A stretch of 23,117 nt of DNA from Gammaproteobacteria bacterium. GTDB taxonomy: Bacteria > Pseudomonadota > Gammaproteobacteria > GRL18. The position numbers were made by a program, and so were the translations under genes. Where the stretch lies: the NCBI GenBank assembly GCA_027076245.1, contig JALTKC010000133.1:1-23117 (forward strand). The letters are read 5' to 3'. Shown in pieces: positions 7,176 to 15,017 of this stretch. Within the stretch, counting starts at the first letter, position 1; every line of letters begins with the position of its first letter. Below the pieces are notes generated by a model that made no database searches, was not told where the DNA came from, and worked only from the letters and a program-made list of their open reading frames with translations.

Positions 7176-7583
7176 TCATATTTCTAATATACCTTTCAAT
7201 TGCTTTTTCAGTTTATTAACCTCTTTTTGAGCATAGGACTCTTTGGGTTCCCGGCCCCAGACCACACCCGGCCAGTAGGGATCGGCTTTAAAACGGCCAA
7301 TAATATGAATATGCAGCTGCTCTACGATATTACCAATAGTGGCAATATTTAACTTATCCACCGGATATTCCTGTTTAATAAAGACAGATATTTGATTAAT
7401 CAGACTCATTATCTGCTTCTGCAAGGACTCATCCAGCTCATATAATTCGGTTTTATCCGTTTTAGGCACCAGAATAAACCAGGGAACCAGAGCATTGTTT
7501 AATAACAGCAGCATAAAATGTTCTGATTCATCCAGAATAAAACAGTCATTTTTCAGTCGTTGATCCAGTTTGAATTCAGACAT
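7176..7583 (-). CDS. HIT domain protein (nucleotide hydrolase/transferase superfamily)
   Basis: A 135-residue histidine-triad protein. Members hydrolyse or transfer nucleotides (for example Ap4A or adenylates) through a nucleophilic His. The triad region reads EQLHIHIIGRF: Gln89, His91, His93. Aligned with H-x-H-x-H, the first His is Gln, while the nucleophile position (His91) and the third His (93) are kept. I recall this variant from a proteobacterial subfamily, so it does not look degenerate. Earlier blocks include FILVPKTDKTEL (36-47) and NIATIGN (79-85); the C-terminal WPGVVWG follows the triad. It begins 19 bases after the RND permease stop with AGGA six bases before the ATG, so it is the last gene of the DUF523-RND operon. 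The substrate is unknown. Confidence 0.88.
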   Translation of the reverse strand: MSEFKLDQRLKNDCFILDESEHFMLLLLNNALVPWFILVPKTDKTELYELDESLQKQIMSLINQISVFIKQEYPVDKLNIATIGNIVEQLHIHIIGRFKADPYWPGVVWGREPKESYAQKEVNKLKKQLKGILEI

Positions 7584-7602
7584 AGTGCTTCCTTAGCTGT
7601 TA

Positions 7603-10600
7603 TTACATTGACCAGACAGACTTTAGTTTATGGTGAATGCTTTCATGTATAGACAAAAACACCGGAATAATAATTAATACCATGACCGTGGCAAAGGCCA
7701 GACCAAAGGCAATAGAGACGGCCATGGGGATCAGAAACTGGGCTTGTAATGAGGTTTCAAACAGCAGTGGCAATAAGCCGGCTATGGTGGTCAGTGAAGT
7801 CAGCAGTACCGCACGCAGGCGCTGCACCGATGCCTCAATTAAGGCTTCCTGCACCGCCATCCCCTTTTCTCGCATATGCTTATAAAAAGTGACCAGAATT
7901 ATTGAGTCATTCACTACAATACCTGACAGACCAAAAATACCAAAGATGGATAATAGCGTCAGATCTATGCCCTGTATCCAGTGTCCCCAGATAGCGCCCA
8001 CCAGACCAAATGGAATAATAGCCATAACCACCAGCGGCCAGCCATAGGAAGCAAAGACCCAGGCCAGTACGATGTAAATCAGGGTCAGTCCCAGCAGGCC
8101 GCCCCATTTCATTTTGGTCATGGTTTCTTTTTGATCCGCTGCCCGGCCTTCAAAAGAATAATTAATCCAGTACTTCTGTTTCAGTTCCGGCAGCACCTGT
8201 TGTTCCAGTTGATCAAGTATATTATTGACATTATTGACACTGGAATTAACTTCTGCAGAGACTTCCAGAGCCAGCTCACCTTCGGCATGACGCAGTACTT
8301 CAAAACCATGGCGTACCGTCCATTGTGCAACACTGGTCAAAGGCACAAATTCCCCTGAAGGAATACGGATATTAATACGCTCCAGGGTATCGATCTGATC
8401 CCGCTCCTGTTTGGGCAGCAGCACTCTGACTTCCACCTCATTGGCTCCATCCTGAAAAATCTGCACCAGTTTACCGTCAAATGCCGTCCGCAGTTGCTGG
8501 CCAATATCGGCGACCGTCAGTCCCAGCACCTGCCCCGTAGGTTTAAGGGAATAAATCAACTGCTCCTTGCCATAGGGCATATCATCATCAATACCATAGA
8601 CCCCTTCGATATTACGCAGTGCCGAGGACAGTTCGGTCGCCGCCTGTTTTAACTGCGTGGTATTATTGCCGCTCAGACGAATGGCCAGATCACTGCCCTG
8701 CGGCCCGGTTTTACGGGACACAATAGTCAGATTATCCATACCGGGCGGTTGATCCAGCTTGCTTTTCCACAAAGCAATAATATCCGTATTTCGTACTGAA
8801 CGTTTATCCGGTTCAATTAACTGCACAAAAATCGCTCCCAGCTGATCGCCTTTTTTTCTGGAACTGCCGCCGCTGAAGGAACTGCCGCTGATGGTTACGG
8901 CCATTTCAATCAATCCACCGCCCAGTTCCTTATTGGTTTCATTGAGTTTTTCTTCCATATGTTTAAGGTAACGTTCTGTGGTTTCACGAGAGGTTCCGGC
9001 CGCAAAACTGACATTGGCATAGACAATGGTCGATTCAGGTGAAGGGAAAAAAGTAAAATGAATACGTCCGCCGGCCAGCAGACCAAAAGCTGAAATCAGG
9101 CTGGCAAAGGCCAGAGCGATAATAACAGCACGATGGGACAGAGACCAGGTAATAAGTGAACGAAACTGATTCTGACGGAACCTGTCAAAAGCATCATCCA
9201 GTCTGTTTCTAATGGTCAGATAGGCCGGGCGGTGGGAGCGGTCATCCCGTTTAAAATGGCTGAAGGCATGACGTAAATGCCCGGGCAGTACAAAAAAACT
9301 TTCCACCAGAGAAGCCATAATCACACAGATAACAATCAGCGGAATATCAAACAGGATATTGCCCATAATACCGCCCACCATCATCAGCGGTAAAAAGGCG
9401 GCAATGGTGGTCATGGAAGATGCGATAACCGGTACAAACATCCGCCGTGCACCGCCTTCTGCCGCCATAAGCGGTGCCTCTCCACCCTGATAATGGGCCA
9501 GGGCATCCTCTCCTACCACAATGGCATCATCCACAATGATCCCCAGGGCCATAATCAGACCGAACAGACTGATCATGTTTATGGTACCGCCAACCGCATA
9601 TAAAATAGCCAGTGTAGCCATAAAGGACACAGGAATACCAATGGCCACCCAGAATGCCACCCGGGCATTTAAAAAGATATACAGGATCAGTACCACCAGC
9701 ACCAGACCGCTGCCACCGTTTTTAAGCAGCAGCCAGGTTCGGTCTCGGATCATTTTCCAGCTTTCATCAAACACTTCGATACGGATATTTGGCGGCAGAC
9801 TGGCCTGTTTTTCTGCCACCCAGTCCTGCAGGATACGGGCCGCCTTCAGGGTATTGCCTTCCTCTGTTCTCTGCAGAGCCATTTCTACCACCGGCTCACC
9901 ATCTTTAAAACGCAGTACTCCGTCTTTTTCTGCCTGACGCCGGATACTGGCGATATCACCCAGACGGACAAAGTTGGTACTGGTACTGATCACTGGTATC
10001 TCAGCAAAATCCTGCTCATTGCGGGCCTGTTCCAGAGAACGTAATTCCTTGGCACTGTGTTCACTGCCCAGGGTACCTGCGGGCATATCCTTACTGAAGG
10101 TATTTATTCGCTGGCTGATTTCGTCAAGGGTCAGATCATGATACTGTAACTGCTCCAGGGGAATTTCTATACTGATTTCTTCATCCGGAAGGCCATTAAT
10201 TTCTACTTTATCTATGCCCCGTTTAATCAGTTCCCGTTCAAACTGGTTGGCCAGCATGCGTAATTCATGCATGTCCAGATTCGGCCCGCCATTATGACCG
10301 CCAGAGAGAATAAGCTTGGCAACTCCCTCATAACGGGTCAGGTTTTCTACCTGGGGTTTCTCTGCATCCAGAGGCAGGTTACGAAATTCATCGACTTTCT
10401 GTTTGACCTTGTCCAGTGCCAGGATCATATCGGTGTTTTCATAGAACTCCAGCTGGATAGAGGAGATATCCTGCGCTGAGGTTGAGGTCATATGCTTGAC
10501 GTTTTCAACGGTTTTCAGCGACTGCTCCAGAGGAATAGTGATCCCCTGTTCAATATCTTCGGCACTGGCACCGCTCCAGATCACCCGTACACTGATACGA

Positions 10601-10728
10601 TCCAGTTCAAAAGTGGGAAAAAACTGCACATTCAGACGTGACAGGGCAAAAATACCGCTGAGCAGCATAATCAGCATTAACAGGTTGGCCGCAACCTTAT
10701 GATGGGCAAAAACCGACAGTATTTTCAT
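7603..10728 (-). CDS. RND efflux transporter permease subunit
   Basis: An inner-membrane proton-driven efflux pump of the AcrB/MdtB superfamily, 1041 residues, which is full length. It has the usual two-fold build. TM1 (about 11-31) precedes a large periplasmic loop ending near 335. A helix bundle follows, with the proton-relay pair Asp400-Asp401 in LGIIVDDAIVVGEDA. A cytoplasmic hinge, a second TM start and a second periplasmic loop come next, then the last bundle with IFGLSGIVVNDSIILVTFYKHM. The start overlaps the adaptor stop by four bases (ATGA, 10725-10728), so the two are coupled. No TolC-like outer-membrane partner is in the operon; it must come from elsewhere. The substrate cannot be read from the sequence. 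The family is closer to uncharacterised AcrB-like pumps paired with an N-terminally anchored adaptor than to the CusA metal pumps. Confidence 0.95.
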   Translation of the reverse strand: MKILSVFAHHKVAANLLMLIMLLSGIFALSRLNVQFFPTFELDRISVRVIWSGASAEDIEQGITIPLEQSLKTVENVKHMTSTSAQDISSIQLEFYENTDMILALDKVKQKVDEFRNLPLDAEKPQVENLTRYEGVAKLILSGGHNGGPNLDMHELRMLANQFERELIKRGIDKVEINGLPDEEISIEIPLEQLQYHDLTLDEISQRINTFSKDMPAGTLGSEHSAKELRSLEQARNEQDFAEIPVISTSTNFVRLGDIASIRRQAEKDGVLRFKDGEPVVEMALQRTEEGNTLKAARILQDWVAEKQASLPPNIRIEVFDESWKMIRDRTWLLLKNGGSGLVLVVLILYIFLNARVAFWVAIGIPVSFMATLAILYAVGGTINMISLFGLIMALGIIVDDAIVVGEDALAHYQGGEAPLMAAEGGARRMFVPVIASSMTTIAAFLPLMMVGGIMGNILFDIPLIVICVIMASLVESFFVLPGHLRHAFSHFKRDDRSHRPAYLTIRNRLDDAFDRFRQNQFRSLITWSLSHRAVIIALAFASLISAFGLLAGGRIHFTFFPSPESTIVYANVSFAAGTSRETTERYLKHMEEKLNETNKELGGGLIEMAVTISGSSFSGGSSRKKGDQLGAIFVQLIEPDKRSVRNTDIIALWKSKLDQPPGMDNLTIVSRKTGPQGSDLAIRLSGNNTTQLKQAATELSSALRNIEGVYGIDDDMPYGKEQLIYSLKPTGQVLGLTVADIGQQLRTAFDGKLVQIFQDGANEVEVRVLLPKQERDQIDTLERINIRIPSGEFVPLTSVAQWTVRHGFEVLRHAEGELALEVSAEVNSSVNNVNNILDQLEQQVLPELKQKYWINYSFEGRAADQKETMTKMKWGGLLGLTLIYIVLAWVFASYGWPLVVMAIIPFGLVGAIWGHWIQGIDLTLLSIFGIFGLSGIVVNDSIILVTFYKHMREKGMAVQEALIEASVQRLRAVLLTSLTTIAGLLPLLFETSLQAQFLIPMAVSIAFGLAFATVMVLIIIPVFLSIHESIHHKLKSVWSM

Positions 10729-12008
10729 TGAGCCGCCTGATCCTGCCCCGCTTCAACCACCTGTACTTTTAAACCGCTGACGGCATTGGGCAAGTGAGTA
10801 CTGAGGATCATATCGCCGCTGTTTAATTCTTTACTGCGCACAAGCAGTTGTGGCAAAGCCTCATTGTCATTATGTTCCAGTTGAGCTTCACCTATGGTGG
10901 TAACTTTAACTTTCTGCAGACGGCCGTCAACAATTTTATACAGACGATCCATACCATACATGGCCTGATAAGGCACTTTCATTAAACCTTCCTGGGCACT
11001 GCGCTGCAGACGCACCACCACAATAGAGCCGATACGAAAACTGACATCAGGATTTTCTATGGTAAAAATGGCATCCACGCCGCTGGCCTGTGCTTCACCG
11101 GACAGGCGTACCAGGCGAACATCCACATGACGTCCGCCATTAGATGCCGTTCCCTTCAGGACTTCCCCTCGTTTCAGAGCGGCCTGAACATCGCCCAGAA
11201 TATTAATAGGCAGCCTGGCACGGATATCCAGCTGCTGCATAGAATAAAAACTGAGCAGTTTTTCATTGGCATTCACCCGGTCACCCTGGGAAACATTCAC
11301 TTTCGCCACAATACCGGAAAACGGTGCATAGATCTGACTGCGCTGCATGGCCAGACGGCTTTTCTGCAGATCAGCTTCGGCCTGCAACAGACGTGCCTGC
11401 AGTTGTTCCATACGGGCCTCATGCTCACTGACCTTGAATTTCATACTATTATAGGCCAGCCGCTGTCTTTCAACCTGCTGCATGGCCTGCTCGGTTTCAG
11501 ACACCGAACCCAGTTTCTGGCGTTTTATTTTTTCTGCCCGCTGCAGTGCTTTTTCACTGAGCTTAAGTAGTTTTTGTTCATTTTTAAGGGAGATTTGGTT
11601 GATCTCATGGCGGATTTTTTCACTGCGAATAGAGGCCTGCAGTTCATTGACTTTAGCCTGTGCCTGCATTACCAGCGGTGCAAAGTCCTGTGGATCCAGA
11701 CTGAGCATTAACTGCCCCTGCTCAATAAACTCACCTTCCTTAACCAGCAGTCGTACCACTTCACTGGCTGCCGGAGCCGCCGCATTAAACAGTTCTGTCG
11801 TTTCTGTTTTACCATAAAGGGTAATCACCGGAGCCAGTTTCTGTTTAATCACCCGACTCTGTTCTACCCGCCAGATATGCTCTTTTATTTCAATATCCGG
11901 CGTTTTATCACGGGTAGCCACCATGAGTTTAAAAAAGCCGATACCCAGAATAATGATAATAACAGGCGTAATTATGGTTGTTACTTTAGATTTAACACTC
12001 AAAATCAA
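10725..12008 (-). CDS. RND periplasmic adaptor (membrane fusion) subunit, TTG start
   Basis: It links the RND permease to an outer-membrane channel. The 427 residues start with a membrane anchor (VTTIITPVIIIILGIGFFKL, about 9-28). A barrel-sandwich/lipoyl half follows (VVRLLVKEGEFIEQGQLMLSLD), then a long alpha-helical hairpin at about 110-220, the second lipoyl half (YAPFSGIVAKVNVSQGDRV) and the beta-barrel and proximal domains. The start is TTG at 12008-12006: AGGA (12017-12014) is five bases upstream, and the next in-frame ATG (residue 29) would remove the anchor. The first 17 bases overlap the end of the DUF523 gene and the ribosome site lies inside that gene, so translation is coupled. 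Confidence 0.92.
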   Translation of the reverse strand: MILSVKSKVTTIITPVIIIILGIGFFKLMVATRDKTPDIEIKEHIWRVEQSRVIKQKLAPVITLYGKTETTELFNAAAPAASEVVRLLVKEGEFIEQGQLMLSLDPQDFAPLVMQAQAKVNELQASIRSEKIRHEINQISLKNEQKLLKLSEKALQRAEKIKRQKLGSVSETEQAMQQVERQRLAYNSMKFKVSEHEARMEQLQARLLQAEADLQKSRLAMQRSQIYAPFSGIVAKVNVSQGDRVNANEKLLSFYSMQQLDIRARLPINILGDVQAALKRGEVLKGTASNGGRHVDVRLVRLSGEAQASGVDAIFTIENPDVSFRIGSIVVVRLQRSAQEGLMKVPYQAMYGMDRLYKIVDGRLQKVKVTTIGEAQLEHNDNEALPQLLVRSKELNSGDMILSTHLPNAVSGLKVQVVEAGQDQAAQ

Positions 12009-12525
12009 TATTTCCTAAGAACTCAAGGCAGTCCTGTTCTGTTAATAATTCAGACTCATTAATCATTTTTAAATCCGGTTTTATCTGCAGTAAAGTCTGT
12101 ACAAACATCCCGGAATCCAGACTTTCTTCCATTGCATTGAGGAACACCGGCGTAGTTTTATAACCACAGCTGGGCGAACGCGATTTTACTATAAAATACT
12201 TTAAATTCGGGTATTGCTTTAAAAACGCTCTGGCATACGATTGTAACGCTTCTGTCACATCCCATGTGTGATTTTCAACACCAAGAACCCGAATTGACTG
12301 GTCTTTTTGCCTGACCAGTTCAATTTTATCTCTGGGCACGCCCAGACCAATAGCCGTTTCAGGACAGAACGGAACCACGTCCAGCTGATTTTTTAACTGC
12401 CGTATAAACATACGACAAATGAGCTCGTGTCGTTTATCCCTGGCGTCATAACGAACCCTTTCACCCAGCAGACAGGCACTAATGGCGACCTGTTTTTTCC
12501 CGGTTTTGTTATTTTTAATATTCAT
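11992..12525 (-). CDS. DUF523 family protein (TudS-like Fe-S desulfidase)
   Basis: A 177-residue DUF523 protein. The family includes TudS, which removes sulfur from thiouracil with a [4Fe-4S] cluster held by three Cys. All three are here: Cys18 in AISACLLGERVRYD, Cys54 in VVPFCPETAIGLGVPR, and Cys120 in KSRSPSCGYKTTPVF. The serine-rich stretch around 115-120 is also typical. The likely activity is non-redox desulfuration of thiolated nucleobases or related thio-compounds, but the substrate of this member is not proven. It is the first gene of an operon: its end overlaps the RND adaptor start by 17 bases. The pairing with an efflux pump suggests a detoxification role, which is inference. A palindrome at 12558-12576 lies just upstream, between this gene and divergent purT. 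Confidence 0.85.
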   Translation of the reverse strand: MNIKNNKTGKKQVAISACLLGERVRYDARDKRHELICRMFIRQLKNQLDVVPFCPETAIGLGVPRDKIELVRQKDQSIRVLGVENHTWDVTEALQSYARAFLKQYPNLKYFIVKSRSPSCGYKTTPVFLNAMEESLDSGMFVQTLLQIKPDLKMINESELLTEQDCLEFLGNIDFEC

Positions 12526-12557
12526 ATTTAATGGAAAACGCTTTAGTTATAGAACAA

Positions 12558-12576
12558 TAAGGTTAAAATAACCTTA
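12558..12576. promoter_or_regulatory. Palindrome in the divergent DUF523-RND / purT promoter region
   Basis: TAAGGTTA-AAA-TAACCTTA is a perfect inverted repeat with 8-bp arms in the 75-base gap between the two divergent genes. It is too AT-rich and lacks the T run needed for a terminator. It does not resemble a PurR box (ACGCAAACGTTTGCGT). A transcription-factor operator controlling one or both sides is the best reading. Confidence 0.5.
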
Positions 12577-12600
12577 AATCAATAAATAACGGATCTTGCT

Positions 12601-13779
12601 ATGAATATCGGTACTCCCCTGTCCCCTTCTGCTACCCGTGTGCTGTTTTGCGGCGGCGGTGAACTGGCTAAAGAAGTCGTCATTGAATTACAGCGTTTTG
12701 GTGTGGAAGTGATTGTCGTGGATCGTTATGCCAACGCTCCGGCCATGCAGGTGGCTCACCGCAGCCATGTCATTAATATGCTAGACGGTGAGGCACTGAG
12801 ACAGCTTATTGAAAAAGAGCAGCCGCAGTTAATTGTACCGGAAATTGAGGCCATTGCTACCGAAACCCTGGTTGAACTGGAGCAGGAAGGTTTTACAGTA
12901 ATCCCTTCAGCTCGTGCCGCTCACCTGACCATGAACCGGGAAGGTATTCGCCGTCTGGCAGCGGAACAGATCGGCCTGAAAACCTCTCCCTACCGGTTTG
13001 CAGAAACTAAGGAAGAATACCTGTCTGCCGTACAGGAAATCGGTATCCCCTGTGTGGTTAAACCCATTATGAGTTCTTCCGGTAAAGGTCAGAGTACTAT
13101 CCAGTCTGAATCCGATATTGAATCCACCTGGCAATATGCTCAACAGGGCGGTCGTACCGGTCAGGGTAAAGTGATTGTCGAAGGCTTTGTGGATTTTGAT
13201 TATGAAATTACCCTGCTGACGGTTCGTCATATTAACGGCACCGCTTTTTGTGAACCCATTGGCCACAGGCAGATTAATGGCGACTACCGTGAATCCTGGC
13301 AACCGCAGGCCATGAGCAACACTGCAAAAGCCCAGGCTATTGATATTGCCCAGAGTATTACCGATAATCTGGACGGACTGGGGATTTTTGGTGTGGAGCT
13401 GTTTATTAAAGGCGATGAGGTTATTTTCAGTGAAGTGTCTCCCCGTCCCCATGACACCGGTCTGGTAACGCTGATCTCTCAGGACCTGTCTGAATTTGCC
13501 CTGCATGCCCGAGCCATTCTCGGTCTGCCAATTCCTGCTATCCGTCAGTATGGCCCGGCGGCTTCTGCCGTTATTCTGGTAGAAGGCGAGTCCGATCAGG
13601 TACAGTTTAGCAATCTGGAACAGGCTCTGAGTGAAACCGATACCCAGTTGCGCCTGTTTGGTAAACCTAAAGTAAAAACTCAGCGCAGAATGGGGGTTGC
13701 TCTGGCATTGGGAAGCAGTATTGAAGTGGCACGAGAAAAAGCGCTGCGCTGTTCTCAAAGTGTCAGAGTAATACTTTGA
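12601..13779 (+). CDS. purT: Formate-dependent phosphoribosylglycinamide formyltransferase 2
   Basis: It makes formyl-GAR from GAR, formate and ATP in purine synthesis, an alternative to folate-dependent PurN, in the cytoplasm. At 392 residues it has the same length as E. coli PurT. It is an ATP-grasp enzyme. The N-terminal preATP-grasp domain has VLFCGGGELAKEVVIELQ and DRYANAPAMQVAHRSHVINM (41-60), with EIEAIATE after it. The ATP-grasp part has CVVKPIMSSSGKGQS, YAQQGGRTGQGKVIVEG, and the metal/ATP site IFSEVSPRPHDTG, followed by LISQDLSEFALHARA. All key blocks are intact. It is transcribed alone and meets the lytic transglycosylase gene tail to tail with only 19 bases between stops. Confidence 0.97.
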   Translation: MNIGTPLSPSATRVLFCGGGELAKEVVIELQRFGVEVIVVDRYANAPAMQVAHRSHVINMLDGEALRQLIEKEQPQLIVPEIEAIATETLVELEQEGFTVIPSARAAHLTMNREGIRRLAAEQIGLKTSPYRFAETKEEYLSAVQEIGIPCVVKPIMSSSGKGQSTIQSESDIESTWQYAQQGGRTGQGKVIVEGFVDFDYEITLLTVRHINGTAFCEPIGHRQINGDYRESWQPQAMSNTAKAQAIDIAQSITDNLDGLGIFGVELFIKGDEVIFSEVSPRPHDTGLVTLISQDLSEFALHARAILGLPIPAIRQYGPAASAVILVEGESDQVQFSNLEQALSETDTQLRLFGKPKVKTQRRMGVALALGSSIEVAREKALRCSQSVRVIL

Positions 13780-13798
13780 CAGGCCATAAAAAATCAGT

Positions 13799-14416
13799 CT
13801 AACCGGACTTTTTCTGTTCAGGTTTTATCTGCATCAGGCTGTCAATACGCCGGATATAATGGCGGGTCTCCGATGGTGTATAGGGAGATATTTTTTCCCA
13901 TTTTTTAACTTCTTCAGGGGGCAGTTTCTGGGTTTCCCTGGCTTTTTTCAGGGCTTTTAATACCCGGGTAAAACCGGCATTATAACTGGCAAAGGTGAAT
14001 TCCAGCCGATCATCCGCAGGCACCTGCCTTTTCTGCCAGCGTTTATAGAGCTGCCGATTATAATAAATAGCTGCGGCGATATTCCAGCGCGGTTCTTCTA
14101 TACGCCCCAGATTGGGCTGTTTTTTTACAATTTCCTGATAGGTACGGGGCATAATCTGCATAATACCAATAGCACCCGCCCTGCTTTTTGCTTTTGGATT
14201 TAAGCGGGATTCGGCAATAGCCTGAGCCTTAAACCAGTGCCAGTCAAACCCCGGACCAAAATAATGCTTGGTATTTTTTTTAAAATAGCGGTCGTATTTT
14301 TTTGTCCAGTGCTTATGTTTAACATGCTTATGAGTTTCTGCCAGCAGGTTAACAGGCAGGGTCAGTACCACCATCCACAAGAGACTTTGAAATGACAATC
14401 TCTGCCGCACAGGCAT
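13799..14416 (-). CDS. Periplasmic lytic transglycosylase, SLT domain
   Basis: A 205-residue secreted murein lytic transglycosylase. The signal peptide is FQSLLWMVVLTLPVNLLAE (about residues 9-27), with cleavage probable at LLA-E. A strongly basic His/Lys-rich linker (28-50) leads into the SLT domain. Catalytic Glu69 lies in AQAIAESRLNPKAKS, followed by AGAIGIMQIMP (80-90) and later ASYNAG, all canonical. The ATG overlaps the stop of the DUF350 gene as TAATG (14418-14414), so the two are co-transcribed and translationally coupled. The MltF/Slt group is likely, without extra domains. It is the second lytic transglycosylase in the window but differs clearly in sequence from the one at 2-607, so it is not a recent duplicate. 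Confidence 0.92.
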   Translation of the reverse strand: MPVRQRLSFQSLLWMVVLTLPVNLLAETHKHVKHKHWTKKYDRYFKKNTKHYFGPGFDWHWFKAQAIAESRLNPKAKSRAGAIGIMQIMPRTYQEIVKKQPNLGRIEEPRWNIAAAIYYNRQLYKRWQKRQVPADDRLEFTFASYNAGFTRVLKALKKARETQKLPPEEVKKWEKISPYTPSETRHYIRRIDSLMQIKPEQKKSG

Positions 14417-14646
14417 TAGTTTAATCCCAGACCAATCACCAGTCCCATGGCTGTACCAATGCCGATAAACATGCCCATCAGCATCAAACCTACAGCCACA
14501 TTACCTTTGGATAATTGATCCGGGATACTAAAACTGACAATATGGCTGAATAATTTACAGCCGAACCACATAAAAAACAGGGTTAAAACACCACCCATAC
14601 CGGCATAAAGGATATTCAGAATCAGAGGATCAATATTATCAGTCAT
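14416..14646 (-). CDS. DUF350 family small membrane protein
   Basis: A 76-residue integral membrane protein matching DUF350 (YjfL-like). Two membrane helices are visible: about 9-35 (LNILYAGMGGVLTLFFMWFGCKLFS) and about 49-74 (NVAVGLMLMGMFIGIGTAMG). The loop between them has the family's characteristic LSKGNVAVG. Full-length family members often carry two such repeats; this one has a single copy. Function is unknown; the family is linked in databases to membrane or envelope stress roles. Its stop overlaps the ATG of the lytic transglycosylase gene (TAATG), which suggests a joint role in the envelope. The promoter should lie in the 90-base gap 14647-14736; no clear motif was identified there. 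Confidence 0.82.
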   Translation of the reverse strand: MTDNIDPLILNILYAGMGGVLTLFFMWFGCKLFSHIVSFSIPDQLSKGNVAVGLMLMGMFIGIGTAMGLVIGLGLN

Positions 14647-14736
14647 GTTACCGCCTTAAAATTAAATAACTTAACATCAGGGACTACCAATAAACGCTAA
14701 CCAGCCCCTTAAGTTGTATTTTATATATTATTGTTT

Positions 14737-15006
14737 TTATACATCTATAAAGGCCAGGCCAATACCATTATTCTCTACTCGAACCACACGCATGGTCAGA
14801 ACCGGCGCTTCAAATGGTGTATCCAGCAGTTGCACAGTAACCTCACTGCCCACAGGGGGAAGATTGGTAATAGTGGACAGCAGATAAATACCACCGTCGG
14901 AAATATCCCGGGTTTTAACTTCTATTGAGCCAATATCCGGATGAGTCAACTGTACACTGGAGGTTAATTTGGTTCTTACAAATTTTCGGTTATCTGTCTT
15001 ACTCAT
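14737..15006 (-). CDS. PilZ domain cyclic-di-GMP-binding protein
   Basis: An 89-residue single-domain PilZ protein, a cytoplasmic effector of cyclic di-GMP. Both ligand motifs are present: RxxxR as Arg7-Lys-Phe-Val-Arg11, and DxSxxG as Asp34-Ile-Ser36-Asp-Gly-Gly39. A beta-barrel follows (VTVQLLD, then APVLTMRVVRVENNGIGLAFI). With no output domain it should act by protein-protein contact, for example on pili, motility or exopolysaccharide machinery. It starts 11 bases after the tsaB stop and is probably co-transcribed with it. Within 10 kb there is also a diguanylate cyclase (21684-22829) and a type IV prepilin, but linkage to them is only by proximity. Confidence 0.92.
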   Translation of the reverse strand: MSKTDNRKFVRTKLTSSVQLTHPDIGSIEVKTRDISDGGIYLLSTITNLPPVGSEVTVQLLDTPFEAPVLTMRVVRVENNGIGLAFIDV

Positions 15007-15017
15007 AACTTATTAAT

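Noticed and set aside
12907..13758. 283-residue open frame antisense to purT
   Set aside because: It is a shadow of the purT codons with no family features and no ribosome site considered convincing.
13796..13814. AGTC-N6-GACT with T runs between purT and the lytic transglycosylase gene as a terminator
   Set aside because: The stem is only four base pairs; the T runs are suggestive but the hairpin would be unstable.
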